From contig NC_065874.1 in assembly GCF_933775445.1 (NCBI RefSeq), forward strand, positions 29,644,501 to 29,708,500: a stretch of DNA of 64,000 nt. Direction: 5' to 3'. A program made the translations under genes and the position numbers. Source of the stretch: Argentina anserina. Its lineage: Eukaryota; Streptophyta; Magnoliopsida; Rosales; Rosaceae. Below are positions 23,264 through 33,889 of this stretch, one piece after another. The notes under the pieces were generated by a model. The model saw only the letters and a list, made by a program, of their open reading frames with translations. It was not told the DNA's origin and searched no databases. Each line of letters begins with the position of its first letter. The stretch's first letter is position 1.

Positions 23264-23540
23264 TCTCCGGTACTCAGCCCCCCGTCCGCCGCCTCCAGAT
23301 TATCCCGTCAACAACGAGGTAACCGAATCGGAGATTTCACCGGGGAAAATTGAACGGTCAAATCCGGCGAAGGAAACAGTCGATTAGAGCTGTGGAGATG
23401 AATTAGGGTTTGGATGTGAGAGTGAGAGGGGAGAGAGAGGGCGGAGGATAGGAGCGGAGAGAAAGAGAGAGAGAGAGAAGGGCGGACGAGAAGTGGAGAA
23501 TAAAGAGTGGAATATAAATAGGTTTGCATCCGATTATATG
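23264..23540 (-). promoter_or_regulatory. TFIIA 5' UTR and promoter
   Basis: Upstream of the ATG lies a CT-rich leader (gagaga tracts on the plus strand at 23425-23480), typical for plant housekeeping promoters. A TATA-like ctatttatattcc on the minus strand lies at about 23508-23521, near 250 bp before the start codon. Confidence 0.5.
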
Positions 23541-23714
23541 GTTGGGTTGGGAACGGTGGGTAAAAAGTAATATTTCTATTTATATTGTTTTTTGGGGTGG
23601 GCCCACATGGCGATTTCTGCATGATGCTGATGGAGTGCATACATTATGGATTTCGTACTAGGCTACTAGCCTTGATTTTTTTTCATTCGCCCATTATTGT
23701 TTGCAGTGAGTGGT

Positions 23715-24100
23715 CGGCAATGGGCGGGCCAGGGCTGGGCCAAATATTAACGGGCTCGGGCCGGGCTTTCAGGGAAAATACTAAATATCAGGCCGGGCCG
23801 GGCTGGGTAGTGGAGAAATTTCAAGGCCTCAAGGCTACTCATGGGCCGGGCTTTTACCCACCGGGCAGGGCCGCATGGCCTTTTTTCTTTTGGAAACTAA
23901 TTATCGTCTTCTGCATATAATCTTCCATCACATAGTAAAATCTTCTGGAAAACTTAAACTAATAGACAACAGATTTAAAAGTGATACACTCGATAACAAC
24001 AAACATCCGAGATCAAGTTTGGATTATTCAATATTTGCTTCATCCCAATCTAGCAAAGCACCTCAAACTAGATTCAAAATTAAGTACAAAAAGCACAAAA
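23715..24100. mobile_element. GGGCCGGGC-rich element, left part
   Basis: GC-rich words gggcgggcc, gggccgggc and ccgggcaggg occur to 23880, then AT-rich sequence. Similar GC-rich sequence in the opposite sense occurs at 28770-28915, suggesting one hAT-like element split by the LTR retrotransposon and the CACTA remnant. Exact ends are unclear. Confidence 0.35.
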
Positions 24101-24106
24101 TAAAAC

Positions 24107-24470
24107 CGTTACGTTCTGACAGGGGAATTCCGGCGAACCGATGAAGCTCTCCGTCACCTAAAAATCATGAACCACGGCGTCACGGGGTGAAGACCGGGCG
24201 CGCTAACCTTCAACGCTCTGATGCCTAAGTCAGCCACAAAGATAGATATGTGTAGAGTTAGGTAGGAGAAATGATGTGAGTGGAGGTGTAGAGACCTACC
24301 TTGTTGTGGAGAGGAGATGCGTATTTCTAGAGGCAAATAGTTGGTGACTAGTAAGATTATCAAACTACCATTGTGGGCTAATAATGCATGTAATAGGCTT
24401 TTTGGCTAATCTGACCCTAACATGGTGAGCAATCACGATGTTTAGCAGTTTAAATGACGTGGTGTTAACA
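24107..24470 (-). repeat. LTR, 3' copy (element on minus strand)
   Basis: 364 bp, directly repeated at 25898-26264 with scattered substitutions (shared blocks such as caacgctctgatgcctaagt). The divergence shows the insertion is not recent. Confidence 0.85.
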
Positions 24471-25034
24471 AGTCCCCAAATTTCTGGTCAAGAGACCCTT
24501 TTGGGTGGGGATTTTATCAAACAAAACATCGAGAGTGCGAGCCCGAACGAGTGCCAAGCACTAACAGTAGCACTACCAATCCCTAGTCCCCCAAGTCCCC
24601 ATGCAAGAGGGGATGGACCGGGCGACGCTACTTTGTGGTTAACATTCGGAAGCTCTAACCACCTGAGAAATTACAGCATGTAGAAAGAAATGTGTGCAAT
24701 GATGCAAGGCCCCGAAGAGACAGTATGATATGTTCCATGTCCGTGGGACATGTGATGGTGGTGCATAATGAGCGTGCAAGTGGTTCACAACGAGTATGTC
24801 ACGTGGTGCAAGATGAGTATGCACATGGTGCACGATGAATATGCACTAGTGTATGATGAATACATGCGGCGGGTATGATGTATAAGTCCCCCGGTCTCTG
24901 TCTGGTAGGGACGAACCGGGCGTAAAAGACGTCAGGTCTCAGAGAGACCGGGTGAGGAGATAAGTATGATTTTCGGGAGAGCTGAAGTCAAGGCATAGAG
25001 GCAAACATTATAATCCGGAGGAGCATGTGGTGAT

Positions 25035-25345
25035 GTATACAATGCACCGACATGATCCGGGGGATCATATGGTGATATGTGCGACATGATCCGGGGGATC
25101 ATATGGTGATATGTGCGACATGATACGGGGGATCATATGGCGATATGTGCGACAAGATCTGAGGGATCATATGGTAATACTTGTGACATGTGGTCGTGAT
25201 TCAGGGGATCACATGGTGATGGGTTGGGGGATCATATGGCGATATGTGGGACATATGTGATCCGGGGGATCATATGGCGATATTTGTGGCATGTGATCCA
25301 GGGGACCAAATGGTGATGTGTAATGTGATTCAGGGGGTTCATATG
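25035..25345. repeat. 34-bp tandem array inside the LTR element
   Basis: About eight to nine units related to catgatccgggggatcata followed by tggtgatatgtgcga. The first three are nearly identical and the rest have diverged with indels. Each unit contains the small palindrome gatccggggGATC-like core. It lies in the transcribed interior of the retroelement and encodes nothing. Confidence 0.85.
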
Positions 25346-25897
25346 GCGATGTGTTCTAAGTGGTTGCCTCTAGTTGCACTTTAACCATATATGGGATCAA
25401 ACCAAGCGTAGTTCCTTAGGAGCTAGGTCAGGCCGTGTCAGGGAGTGTTAGGGACTCGCCTCGATTGGCATGGTGAGTATGCATGCAACGCATGAGGTTG
25501 TATGTCAGACTTGCAGCCGAGACATCCATGGATCTAGTAAGTGACCTACGATCTCGGGGCTAGCACGTGGATTAACTAGCCTTTGGAGCATCCATGAGTC
25601 TAGTAAGTGGTCAAGGATCTCTGTATCAGTCACATAGGTTATCTAAATGCTCGAGCATCCTCACACCTGGAGTGTGGCCTATGACCTGGAGAGTGTCCTA
25701 GGATCTCAAATCGGAGGCCAATATTGATGGAGAGGGAGAGATAAATCAAATCTACTTTCTCTCTCCTTATATTTTCTGTAGATTTGACGAACCCAGAGGC
25801 TAAATCTTCAATTTCCAGATTAACCTGCCGAATGGTGGAGTTGCTCGCAGTGAGCTATGAGGGTAGTGCCACTAAGGGCCTTCCTTTTAGCGCCAAA

Positions 25898-26264
25898 TGT
25901 TACATCGGGCTTCCAGCAGAATTCCGGTGAACCGATGAAGCTCGCTGTCACCTAAAAATCATGAACACATTGCGTCACAGGGGGAATACCGGGTTCGCCG
26001 GCCTTCAACGCTCTGATGCCTAAGTCAGCTACAAAGATAGACATGTGTAGAGTTAGGTATGAGAAATGGTGTGAGTGGAGGCGTAGAGGCCTGCCTTGTT
26101 GTGATAAGAGAGACGTATTTATAGAGGTAAATAATGTGTGACCAGTAAGATTACCAAACTGCCATTATGGGCTAATAATGCATGTAATGAGCTTTTGGGC
26201 CAATCTGACCCTAACATGGCTAGCAATCACGATGTTTAGTCTTTTAAAGGGCGTGGTGTTAACA
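25898..26264 (-). repeat. LTR, 5' copy (element on minus strand)
   Basis: 367 bp with TG...CA ends on the minus strand, TATA-like ctataaatac and an adjoining primer-binding-like site just to its left. Confidence 0.85.
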
Positions 26265-26619
26265 AAAACAAAACAAGAAAAGAATATCCAATTTTTGAAA
26301 GAAAAGATTGAGAAGAAATTGGTAAAACCCATCAAACACTTTTTGGGTTGAATTCCTCATATCATTTATGAAAGCACACATCGAAAATTCTATGTGCCTT
26401 TGATATCAATAGGTTTGAATGAGATAGAAGGGAGAGAGAGCAGTTATAGATGACGAGGATGTTTATAGAGTTGGAAGCATGGGAGAAATAACCGGAAACT
26501 GCATTGTGGTATACCAGAAGTAAATACAAGGAGTGAGATATATTGTTAAATATATGACTTGGTATTTTTGATTTGTTTGTGCATGCGCTTCTGTTAATTT
26601 GAAGCATTTATTGGTTGTT

Positions 26620-27690
26620 ATAGATACCTCTATGATGTCTTATTTGGAGCTAATAGGCTCGACAAGATAGCTTTTGTTGATCCTGTGATGATTGGTGCAA
26701 AGAATTATGGGTCTGCTGAATCAAGGTCTATGCATTTGAAACATGGGATGTTAAGAGGTAAATCTGGACAACTTTTCCTGCTGCCATATAACTCAAGGTA
26801 AGTTTTTTTTGTATAACTAAATATGGTTATATATGCTTAGACTTATTGAGTTATTATGCAAGTTGATGATTATATCTTGTCATATGTGTAGAGAACATTG
26901 GACACTCACTCTTGTGGATCCTGAAAATGGAAATGTCCACTACTTAGATCCTTTGAAGAGGCGCCTACCGGCTGTTGGTGAATGGAAACCACTTGTCAAT
27001 AGGTAAAGTCTCACCACTTTTTTTCTTTTCCTCTTAGAACCTATGTTTATATATTGATGTTGATCATATTCATTGTTTGTGTTACATTGTAGGGAAATAG
27101 AGGAGTATAACAAGGCAAAAAATAGGAAAGTAGTTGCTCATGAATGGATAGCGATGATGGGATGTGATTAACTTTGTAAAATTAATGAAATGCTAGGATT
27201 TAGACTTTGGCTGTGTTTTAGTGTGTGAACATTGTCTAAACAATTTCATTGGTTTGGTTTTCCTTCTCACTGTATGTAGGGCATTCCTAAACAACCTAAT
27301 GGTGTTGAGTGTGGCTATTTAATCATGCGCTATATGAGAGATCTTTGTCATGATAAGGACTTGTCTTTTGTTGTCAAGGTATGATTGAAGTTGATATGTG
27401 TTTTGTGTTTGAAATATTCTGTCCAAGTGAATTCATGCTTACATTATCTTTAATGACTTTTCAGTGGCGTAGGAGCCGACATGCTTACACCAAAGCTGAT
27501 ATCGATGAGATTAGGAGGAGTGGGCTGATCATATCCTCACCAAGTGCATGTAGGAGCATTATGGTCTTTTTTTTGCAAGAGGAAAATGGTAAACTATTTC
27601 ATTCAATAGCTAGGAATCTAGACAACATTGCTCTTAGCTATAGGAATGATATCTCTATTTATATTTCAAGTACATTATCTAAGTAGGGAT
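26620..27690 (+). pseudogene. Ulp1-like (C48) protease gene of a CACTA-type element, partial
   Basis: Spliced-looking exons encode a cysteine-protease domain of the SUMO/Ulp1 fold: RYLYDVLFGANRLDKIAFVD and RGKSGQLFLLPYNSR, then EHWTLTLVDPENGNVHYLDPL (catalytic His and Asp), and PNGVECGYLIMRYMRDLC (catalytic Cys in the VECG motif), with GT-AG junctions between. Such domains are frequent passengers of plant CACTA and MULE elements. A stop in the segment after KVVAHEWIAMMG and the missing 5' part argue against function. The CACTA terminus lies 850 bp downstream. Confidence 0.7.
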
Positions 27691-27829
27691 ATTCAAATAC
27701 ATTATCTATCTAAGTAAGGATGTTGGAGTACCAAAATGATGTTGTGACATTTAGGATCTTTTGTTGTGAAGTTTATGATCATTTGCAATCTATGATATAT
27801 CTTTTGTATGATACCATATGAACAGTTGA

Positions 27830-28540
27830 AACTTACCGCAAGTGCATGTTGGTTGTATGATGTAAATTCACACAACTAGTTGAAGTATGTTTAAATTTGA
27901 TCGGTTGTGTGATGTGAACTCACACAACTAGTTGAAGTCGTATCAAAATTAATTGGTTGTGTAATGAAATCCCACAACTAAATAACAATGGCTCAGACTA
28001 AGATTAGTTGTGCAATGCAAAGCCACACAATAACCCATACAACAAAAGACAAACTAGTTTTGTTGTATGAGTGCAACCCTCCCACAACTAAAAGGGACTA
28101 AGATGAGTTAGTTGTTTGAGTCAAACCTCCTACAACCAATTTCTGAAAATAAGTTTTGTTATATAATTGAAACCATCCACAACTAAATGAACCAAATAAG
28201 TAGTTGTATCAATGGAAGAATCCTAAGTAAATTATGAACAATATTTGTTGTATGAATTCACTAAATACAACTAATTGTAAAAACCACTTAAACTAATTAG
28301 TTGTCTGATAAGGAACACACAACAAATATTGTGATTTTGATTTGTTGTTTGAAAGCCAATTGCGGACCAGTTGCTGAGGGTGCTGCCGAGCAGCTGCCGA
28401 GGATTATGCCGGGAGTCACACAACTAAAATTAATCTCTTGTATGAATATTTCAACCAGTCAACACCGTCATACACAACAATTTTCTCCTACATCACACAA
28501 CTGTGAATAACTCTTATGTGGTGGAGTTATTGTACTAGTG
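27830..28540. mobile_element. CACTA 3' sub-terminal repeat region and terminus
   Basis: More than a dozen copies of cacaacta/tagttgtg-type words occur in both orientations, the usual sub-terminal transposase-binding pattern of En/Spm elements. The region ends ttattgtactagtg at 28540, the reverse complement of CACTAGTACAATAA, i.e. a CACTA terminus. The matching left terminus was not found; the element is truncated on that side. Confidence 0.75.
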
Positions 28541-28744
28541 TGAGTTGAGTCAAGAAGATAGAATAGAGAGAAAATTGAAGAAAGAAGCATAAGATGAGGG
28601 GAGAGGTATGGGAGGAGATGGAGGCGTGAGAGATGAGAGGTACGTGGAAGTGGGATCTTAAAACCATATTTGATTATGAAGTCATAACGTGTTCAAAGGA
28701 TCAAGACATATTCATCTTTTTAACTAAATGTTAATATAAAAATA

Positions 28745-28915
28745 GGCTTAACAAATAATAACTTTACAAATGTTTGATGGGCTCATGGGCGAGGCCTGGG
28801 TTTTAAACTCTTGACATTTACCCAGTTTTATACACATAAGGCCGAACTTTGACTGTGCTTTAACCGGGTAGGGCCAGACCAAGCCTTGGTCTATCGGGCT
28901 GTCAGGCCGCCCACA
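28745..28915. mobile_element. GGCCG-rich element, right part, ending CCCACATCCCTA
   Basis: GC-rich remnants (ggccgaac, gggtagggcc, caggccgccc) end in ccgcccacatcccta, a hAT-like terminus. It probably pairs with 23715-24100. The left terminus is too diverged to confirm a target duplication. Confidence 0.35.
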
Positions 28916-29237
28916 TCCCTAATAATGATGACCTTTAGTTTGCACAGTGGACACAAGGTCACAAGTACAACACTCTGCATTGCATAGGTACATTAAGAAG
29001 CTATTTGAGTTGTATTTTTCTGCAGAGAAAATTGCGCTTTATTTATTTATTTATGTACTAAAACTAGTAAAATTCAAAATGTGAAACAAATTGACTAATT
29101 TATTAAAGTCATTATTATGCACTAAACCCTCTTACCAAAAGTTATTATTGTGTGGGTGTTGATCAACATTGGACATTCTAAACCTTCTTACAATGGGTGC
29201 TCCCTTACTTTTATGAAACCAAGGACATGATTAGGAG

Positions 29238-31293
29238 TAGGGGTGGCATTCGGTTTAAACGGTTCGGTTTTGGGGTCAAACCGTAAACCAAACTGAAATT
29301 TAACTTCGGTTCGGTTCGGTTCGGTTTACTATTCGGTTTTTCAATATTGCAAACTGAAAACCGAACCGAACGGTTCGGTTCGGTTTTTTTCGGTTTTTTT
29401 TTTTTGAAAAAACAAAATTTATTTTTTGATTTTAAAAAAATTCTAGTTTCAAAATATTGTCGATCGACACCAATAGATGTGATCAACATATATATTTAGG
29501 GACCATGTAAAAATTTCATCCATTTTGAACATAGTTTGAGCGTCCATACTAACGATTAACCAAAAAAGAGGCGTTTTCACATAATAAAACCCCATTGACC
29601 GGGGCTTTGCCAAATGAGTTTCCTTGTTTCGACCACGCACGATCGATGACAAAAATTATGTGACTTCAAATATGTAAACAACTTTTCTCATTTGCATATT
29701 GGTAATGGGTCCTCCCTTAGGGTATATTACTGTTGTTTTTGGTTTACCGGAAATTCCGACGGTCAAACGAGGTCCGAATTGGATGAAATTTTAAAATGGT
29801 CACTAAATATATATACTGATCACATCGGATGGTGTCGATCAATTCCGATAAGTTTCCTTCATATAATCGCTTCATAATGTGATAGTTTTATTATAACCCT
29901 AATATAAAAGGTTATGGTACATTAGTGGACACTTCGGCGATCGACAACTCCAGTTTGAAATATGGTCGATCGACACCAGTAGATGTGATCGGTATATATA
30001 TTTAGGGAACCCGTAAAAATTTCGTCCGTTTTGAACATAGTTTGATCGTTCATACTAACGATTAACCAAAAAAGAGGCGTTTTCACATAATAAAACCCCA
30101 TTGACCGGGGCTTTGCCAAATGAGTTTCCTTGTTTCGACCACGCACGATCGATGACAAAAATTATGTGACTTCAAATATGTGAACAACTTTTCTCATTCG
30201 CATCTTGGTAATGGGTCCTCCCTTAGGGTATATTAGTGTTGTTTTCGGTTTACCGGAAATTCCGACGGTTAAACGAGGTCCGAATTGGATGAAATTTTAA
30301 AATGGTCACTAAATATATATACTGATCACATCGGATGATGTCGATCAATTCCGATAAGTTTCCTTCATATAGTCGCTTCATAATGTGATAGTTTTATTAT
30401 AACCCTACTATAAAGGTTATGGTACATTAGTGAACACTTCAGCGATCAACAACTCCAGTTTGAAATATGGTCGATCGACACCAGTAGATGTGATCGGTAT
30501 ATATATTTAGGGAACCCGTAAAAATTTCATCCGTTTTGAACATGGTTTGACCGTCCGTACCAACGGTCAACCAAAAAAACATGCGTTTTCACATAATAAA
30601 ACCCCCATTGACCGGGACTTTGCCAAATGAGTTTCCTTGTTTCGACCACGCACGATCGATGACAAAAATTATGTGACTTCACATATGTAAACAACTTTTC
30701 TCATTCGTATCTTGGTAATGGGTCCTCTCTTAGGGTATATTAGTGTTGTTTTCGGTTTACCGAAAATTCCGACGGTTAAACGAGGTCCGAATTGGATGAA
30801 ATTTTGACAAGGTGACTATATATACATATCAATCATATCGACTGGTGTCGATCGATCTTGAGAAGTTTCCTTCATATAGTTGTTTCATATTGAGGCGGAT
30901 TTAGTAATTACACATCCGCTTGTATATATATGTGTGTGTTTGTTTTAGCAAACTTATTTGAAACATACATATATGAGCATACATATAAACATAGATGATT
31001 ATATATACATATATAACACTACAAAAAAGAAACATATAATATAAACCTAAAATCACATTAATCAAAACAAATATTCGGTAAGATAAACGTAAAACGACAT
31101 TATTTTATAAATAATTCGGTTTTTCGGTTCGGTTCGGTTTCTTATGTGCCCAAACTGAAACCAAACCGATTAATTCGGTTCGGTTCGGTTTTTCGTGTGT
31201 TCGGTTCGGTTTGTGTTCGGTCCGGTTTTTTTCGGTTTCGGTCCGGTTTTTTCGGTTCGGTTTTCGGTTTTTCGGTCTTAAGTGCCACCCCTA
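29238..31293. mobile_element. hAT-type non-autonomous element built on three 506-bp repeat units
   Basis: Perfect 8-bp target duplications attaggag (29230-29237, 31294-31301) flank inverted termini TAGGGGTGGCA...TGCCACCCCTA. Sub-terminal zones are arrays of CGGTTCGGTT in opposite orientations. The core holds a tandem array (see separate entry). No transposase frame exists; open frames here are repeat artefacts. Confidence 0.9.
29452..30895. repeat. Tandem array of three about 506-bp units, each an inverted repeat
   Basis: Units begin near 29452, 29958 and 30463 at the motif tcgatcgacacc and recur with a period of 505-506 bp. Within each unit the left part (gatgtgatcggtatatatat, then aaaatttcatccg) is the approximate reverse complement of the right part (cggatgaaatttt-like, then atatatactgatcacatc), so a transcript of any unit would fold into a long hairpin. 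Units 1 and 2 are the most similar; unit 3 is shorter and more diverged. Confidence 0.85.
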
Positions 31294-31301
31294 ATTAGGA
31301 G

Positions 31302-32636
31302 TAGTTTGTCTTTTTGGCGCTACATGAAAATCAACTAGGAAATTAGTACTAGTACCGTACAAATTACATATAGTTGGCACCGGCTACATTGTGAGGAGAT
31401 CATTAATATAGGTAAGTCTTTCCCGTTTTATAGCTCACTTTTGTCATATTTAAGAGTTATCTTGGTACAAAGAATATGCAACATATGCGAAAGTTTGTTA
31501 ACATCTGGAACTTAACAATAATTTATCGACATATCAATATAAGTTTTTGCATAACCTTTTTAAGTTAGATGGTTTAGACTTAGTTTGGAAATAGGAAAAC
31601 TAAGTTTAAATAAGCATCTTTCCCATATAACTTCATTAAATTAATACCCGATTAATTAATAACTTCGCTAAAATAATACTTTTTGCCGATCCCGACTCAG
31701 GGCTAACGTGCTAAATTAATAATTACTAAATTTGTAAGATAATAGAAATTTGAGAATTCATATAGACCCCATCTAATATATAAATTAATAATGACATAAT
31801 TTATATAATAAATTTTACATTTATAAGGATTTCATTGAAGAATTTTGTTGATTTAATTATCTCATCAAATAAATATAATACATCGAACAACATAATATTT
31901 TGAATAACGGTATCCATGATAAATTAAACATTATAGTGTATGAACAAAGTAAAACTTGTGTTTTCTTCGAAAAATATGAAAGAAAATATTTATTATACCT
32001 TGATAAATTGATAAGTTATTAATTAATCGATAAATTAATAGATTATAAATTAATTGATATATTAATATCTCACTAAAATAATAAAATTTTCCAGTCCCAA
32101 GCCTATTAATTTATAGAGGGTTTACTGTGCTTCTTAAAAATGTGATTATTTAAATAAATTTCACAAAATAGGTACGTTTTAAAATACAACCAAACATACA
32201 ACTAACTATTATAAGTACTTAGTTTACCAAACTAAACATTAGAGAATTGTCACGCGTCATACTAAGATCTAAAATGAGTAATATAATCTTCTATCTATGG
32301 ATCTCATTAAAATTTATTATTTTGTCCCTTTCTTCTTATCACTTGCCACTCCAAGGCGGTTGCAAATTAAGTATGACCAATCTCAAAGGCGGTGCTTTTC
32401 ACCATGCCAATTTCAAACCAACTAGAGACATCAACTTACAAGAAGAACCATACAACGTTGGCCAACTTGCCCTTGCCGTTGAGTATGTTTATTATTTCCA
32501 CTAGACCAACCCAATTGATTATGATCTTATTTCATTTTTCTACTATAGATTACACTCTGAGCTCAATTTCATTTGATTGTTGATCAAGCTCCTTTGATGT
32601 TTGACGGAAGAAAATCTTATTTAGAGAAAAATATAA
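31302..32636. other. AT-rich intergenic, no gene recognised
   Basis: Very AT-rich sequence with scattered ttaattaat motifs. An 85-codon frame at 32247-32504 has no recognisable domain. Confidence 0.5.
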
Positions 32637-32645
32637 ATAAAATTA

Positions 32646-33561
32646 AGGGCAAACGTCTGTTTAGTCCTTGTATTTTTGGTCGGTCATTCATTTAGTTCAT
32701 GGAGTTTCAATATCATCTATATAGTCCTCGAGCTTGCAATTTTTAATCTAAATAGTCCATTCCGTCAATTCATTTGTTAAAATGATGAGGTGGCCGTTAA
32801 ATATCATTCTAAAAATGTGTATTTATCAAAATGTCCTTACATCAATGTTTTCTTTTTATTTTCTTTAGTATTTCTTTTTTATTGTTTTCAATATATTTTT
32901 AAGAGATATGAATGCCTTTACTTGACAAAGTCATTTCCATTGTATCTTTGTGTCTTCATATAAATTTAACTTAAGGTGAAAATCATAAATTTATTAGATA
33001 ATTGAAGAATATATTAGAAAAATACTCCTAGGGCAAACATTTTCTAATATTTTCTTCAATCATCTAATAAATTTACGATTTTCACCTTATGTTTCTTTAT
33101 GTCTTCATATAAATTTAACTTAAGGTGAAAATCATAAATTTATTATATAATTGAAGAAAATATTAGAAAATGTTTGCCCTATGAGTATTTTTTTATATTT
33201 CTTCAATTATCTAATAAATTTATGATTTTCACCTTAAGTTAAATTTATATGAAGACACAAAAAAACAATGGAAATGACTTTGTCAAGTAAATGCATTCAT
33301 ATCTCTTAAAAATATATTGAAAATAATAAAAAAGAAATACTAAAGAAAATTAAAAAAAACATTGATATAATGACATTTTGGTAAATACACAATTTTTTTG
33401 GAGGATATTTAACGGCCACCTCATCATTTTAACAGATGAATTGACGGAGTTGACTATCTAGATTCAAAGTTGCAAGTTCGAGGACTATATAGATGATATT
33501 GAAACTTAATGGACTAAATGAATGACCGACTAAAAGTATAAGAACTAAACAGACATTTATC
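32646..33561. mobile_element. Foldback MULE-like element with 9-bp target duplication
   Basis: The duplication ataaaatta (32637-32645, 33562-33570) surrounds an almost full-length inverted repeat. The left arm (gtctgtttagtcc, cattcatttagttc, gaggtggccgttaaat) is mirrored by the right arm (atttaacggccacctc, gactaaatgaatg, ctaaacagac). The centre contains further inverted copies of aaggtgaaaatcataaattta, some duplicated. There is no coding capacity. The structure and 9-bp duplication point to a Mutator-type MITE. Confidence 0.85.
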
Positions 33562-33889
33562 ATAAAATTAATTATATCTTGAAATGGAAATAAAAACAGA
33601 TATTTTCAAGCAAAAAGGGTAAAGTGGGTAATATCAATTAGGGCAGCGGCTAGGCGAATACTCCCAATAGTGCCGAGTAGCATTAAAGTAGGCAACGCAC
33701 AGTTTCAGAGACGCAGGCTTTGTGTGTGTGTGATAGAGAGTACTCGATACTGAAGCATCCATGTACTTGTAATTGCGTCTCGACGATTTTAGCCACGATT
33801 TCAGATTCCAGAATAAATTCCAACCCACACGGCTTGCTTTTTCTTTCGTCAATCTCATCGCTCGCGGCTCGCATCGCAAACCCTAAATC

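Larger units (their letters stand above)
24107..26264 (-). mobile_element. Non-coding LTR retrotransposon (LARD/TRIM-like), 2.2 kb
   Basis: Two direct LTRs (24107-24470 and 25898-26264) are flanked by the 5-bp duplication aaaac (24102-24106, 26265-26269). Orientation is minus: each LTR starts TGTTAACACCACG on that strand. The right LTR carries a TATA box (ctataaatacg at about 26110-26120) and is followed by a primer-binding-like tggcgctaaaagg. A purine-rich aaatttgggga precedes the left LTR. The inside, about 1.4 kb, has no gag or pol. It holds a 34-bp tandem array and other short ATG-rich repeats. It must have moved with proteins from a full-length relative. The left LTR terminus is mutated (cg for tg). 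Confidence 0.85.

Noticed and set aside
22388..23353. Plus-strand open frames over the TFIIA first exons
   Set aside because: Antisense shadows of the minus-strand TFIIA exons.
25035..25345. CRISPR-like regular repeats
   Set aside because: The units are head-to-tail with no spacers and lie inside a plant LTR retrotransposon.
29449..30158. Repeated 67-78 codon frames with MSSIVRGRNKE
   Set aside because: They recur because of the 506-bp tandem repeat in a hAT element and break in the third unit.
32247..32504. 85-codon frame
   Set aside because: No recognisable domain or splice partners in AT-rich intergenic DNA.
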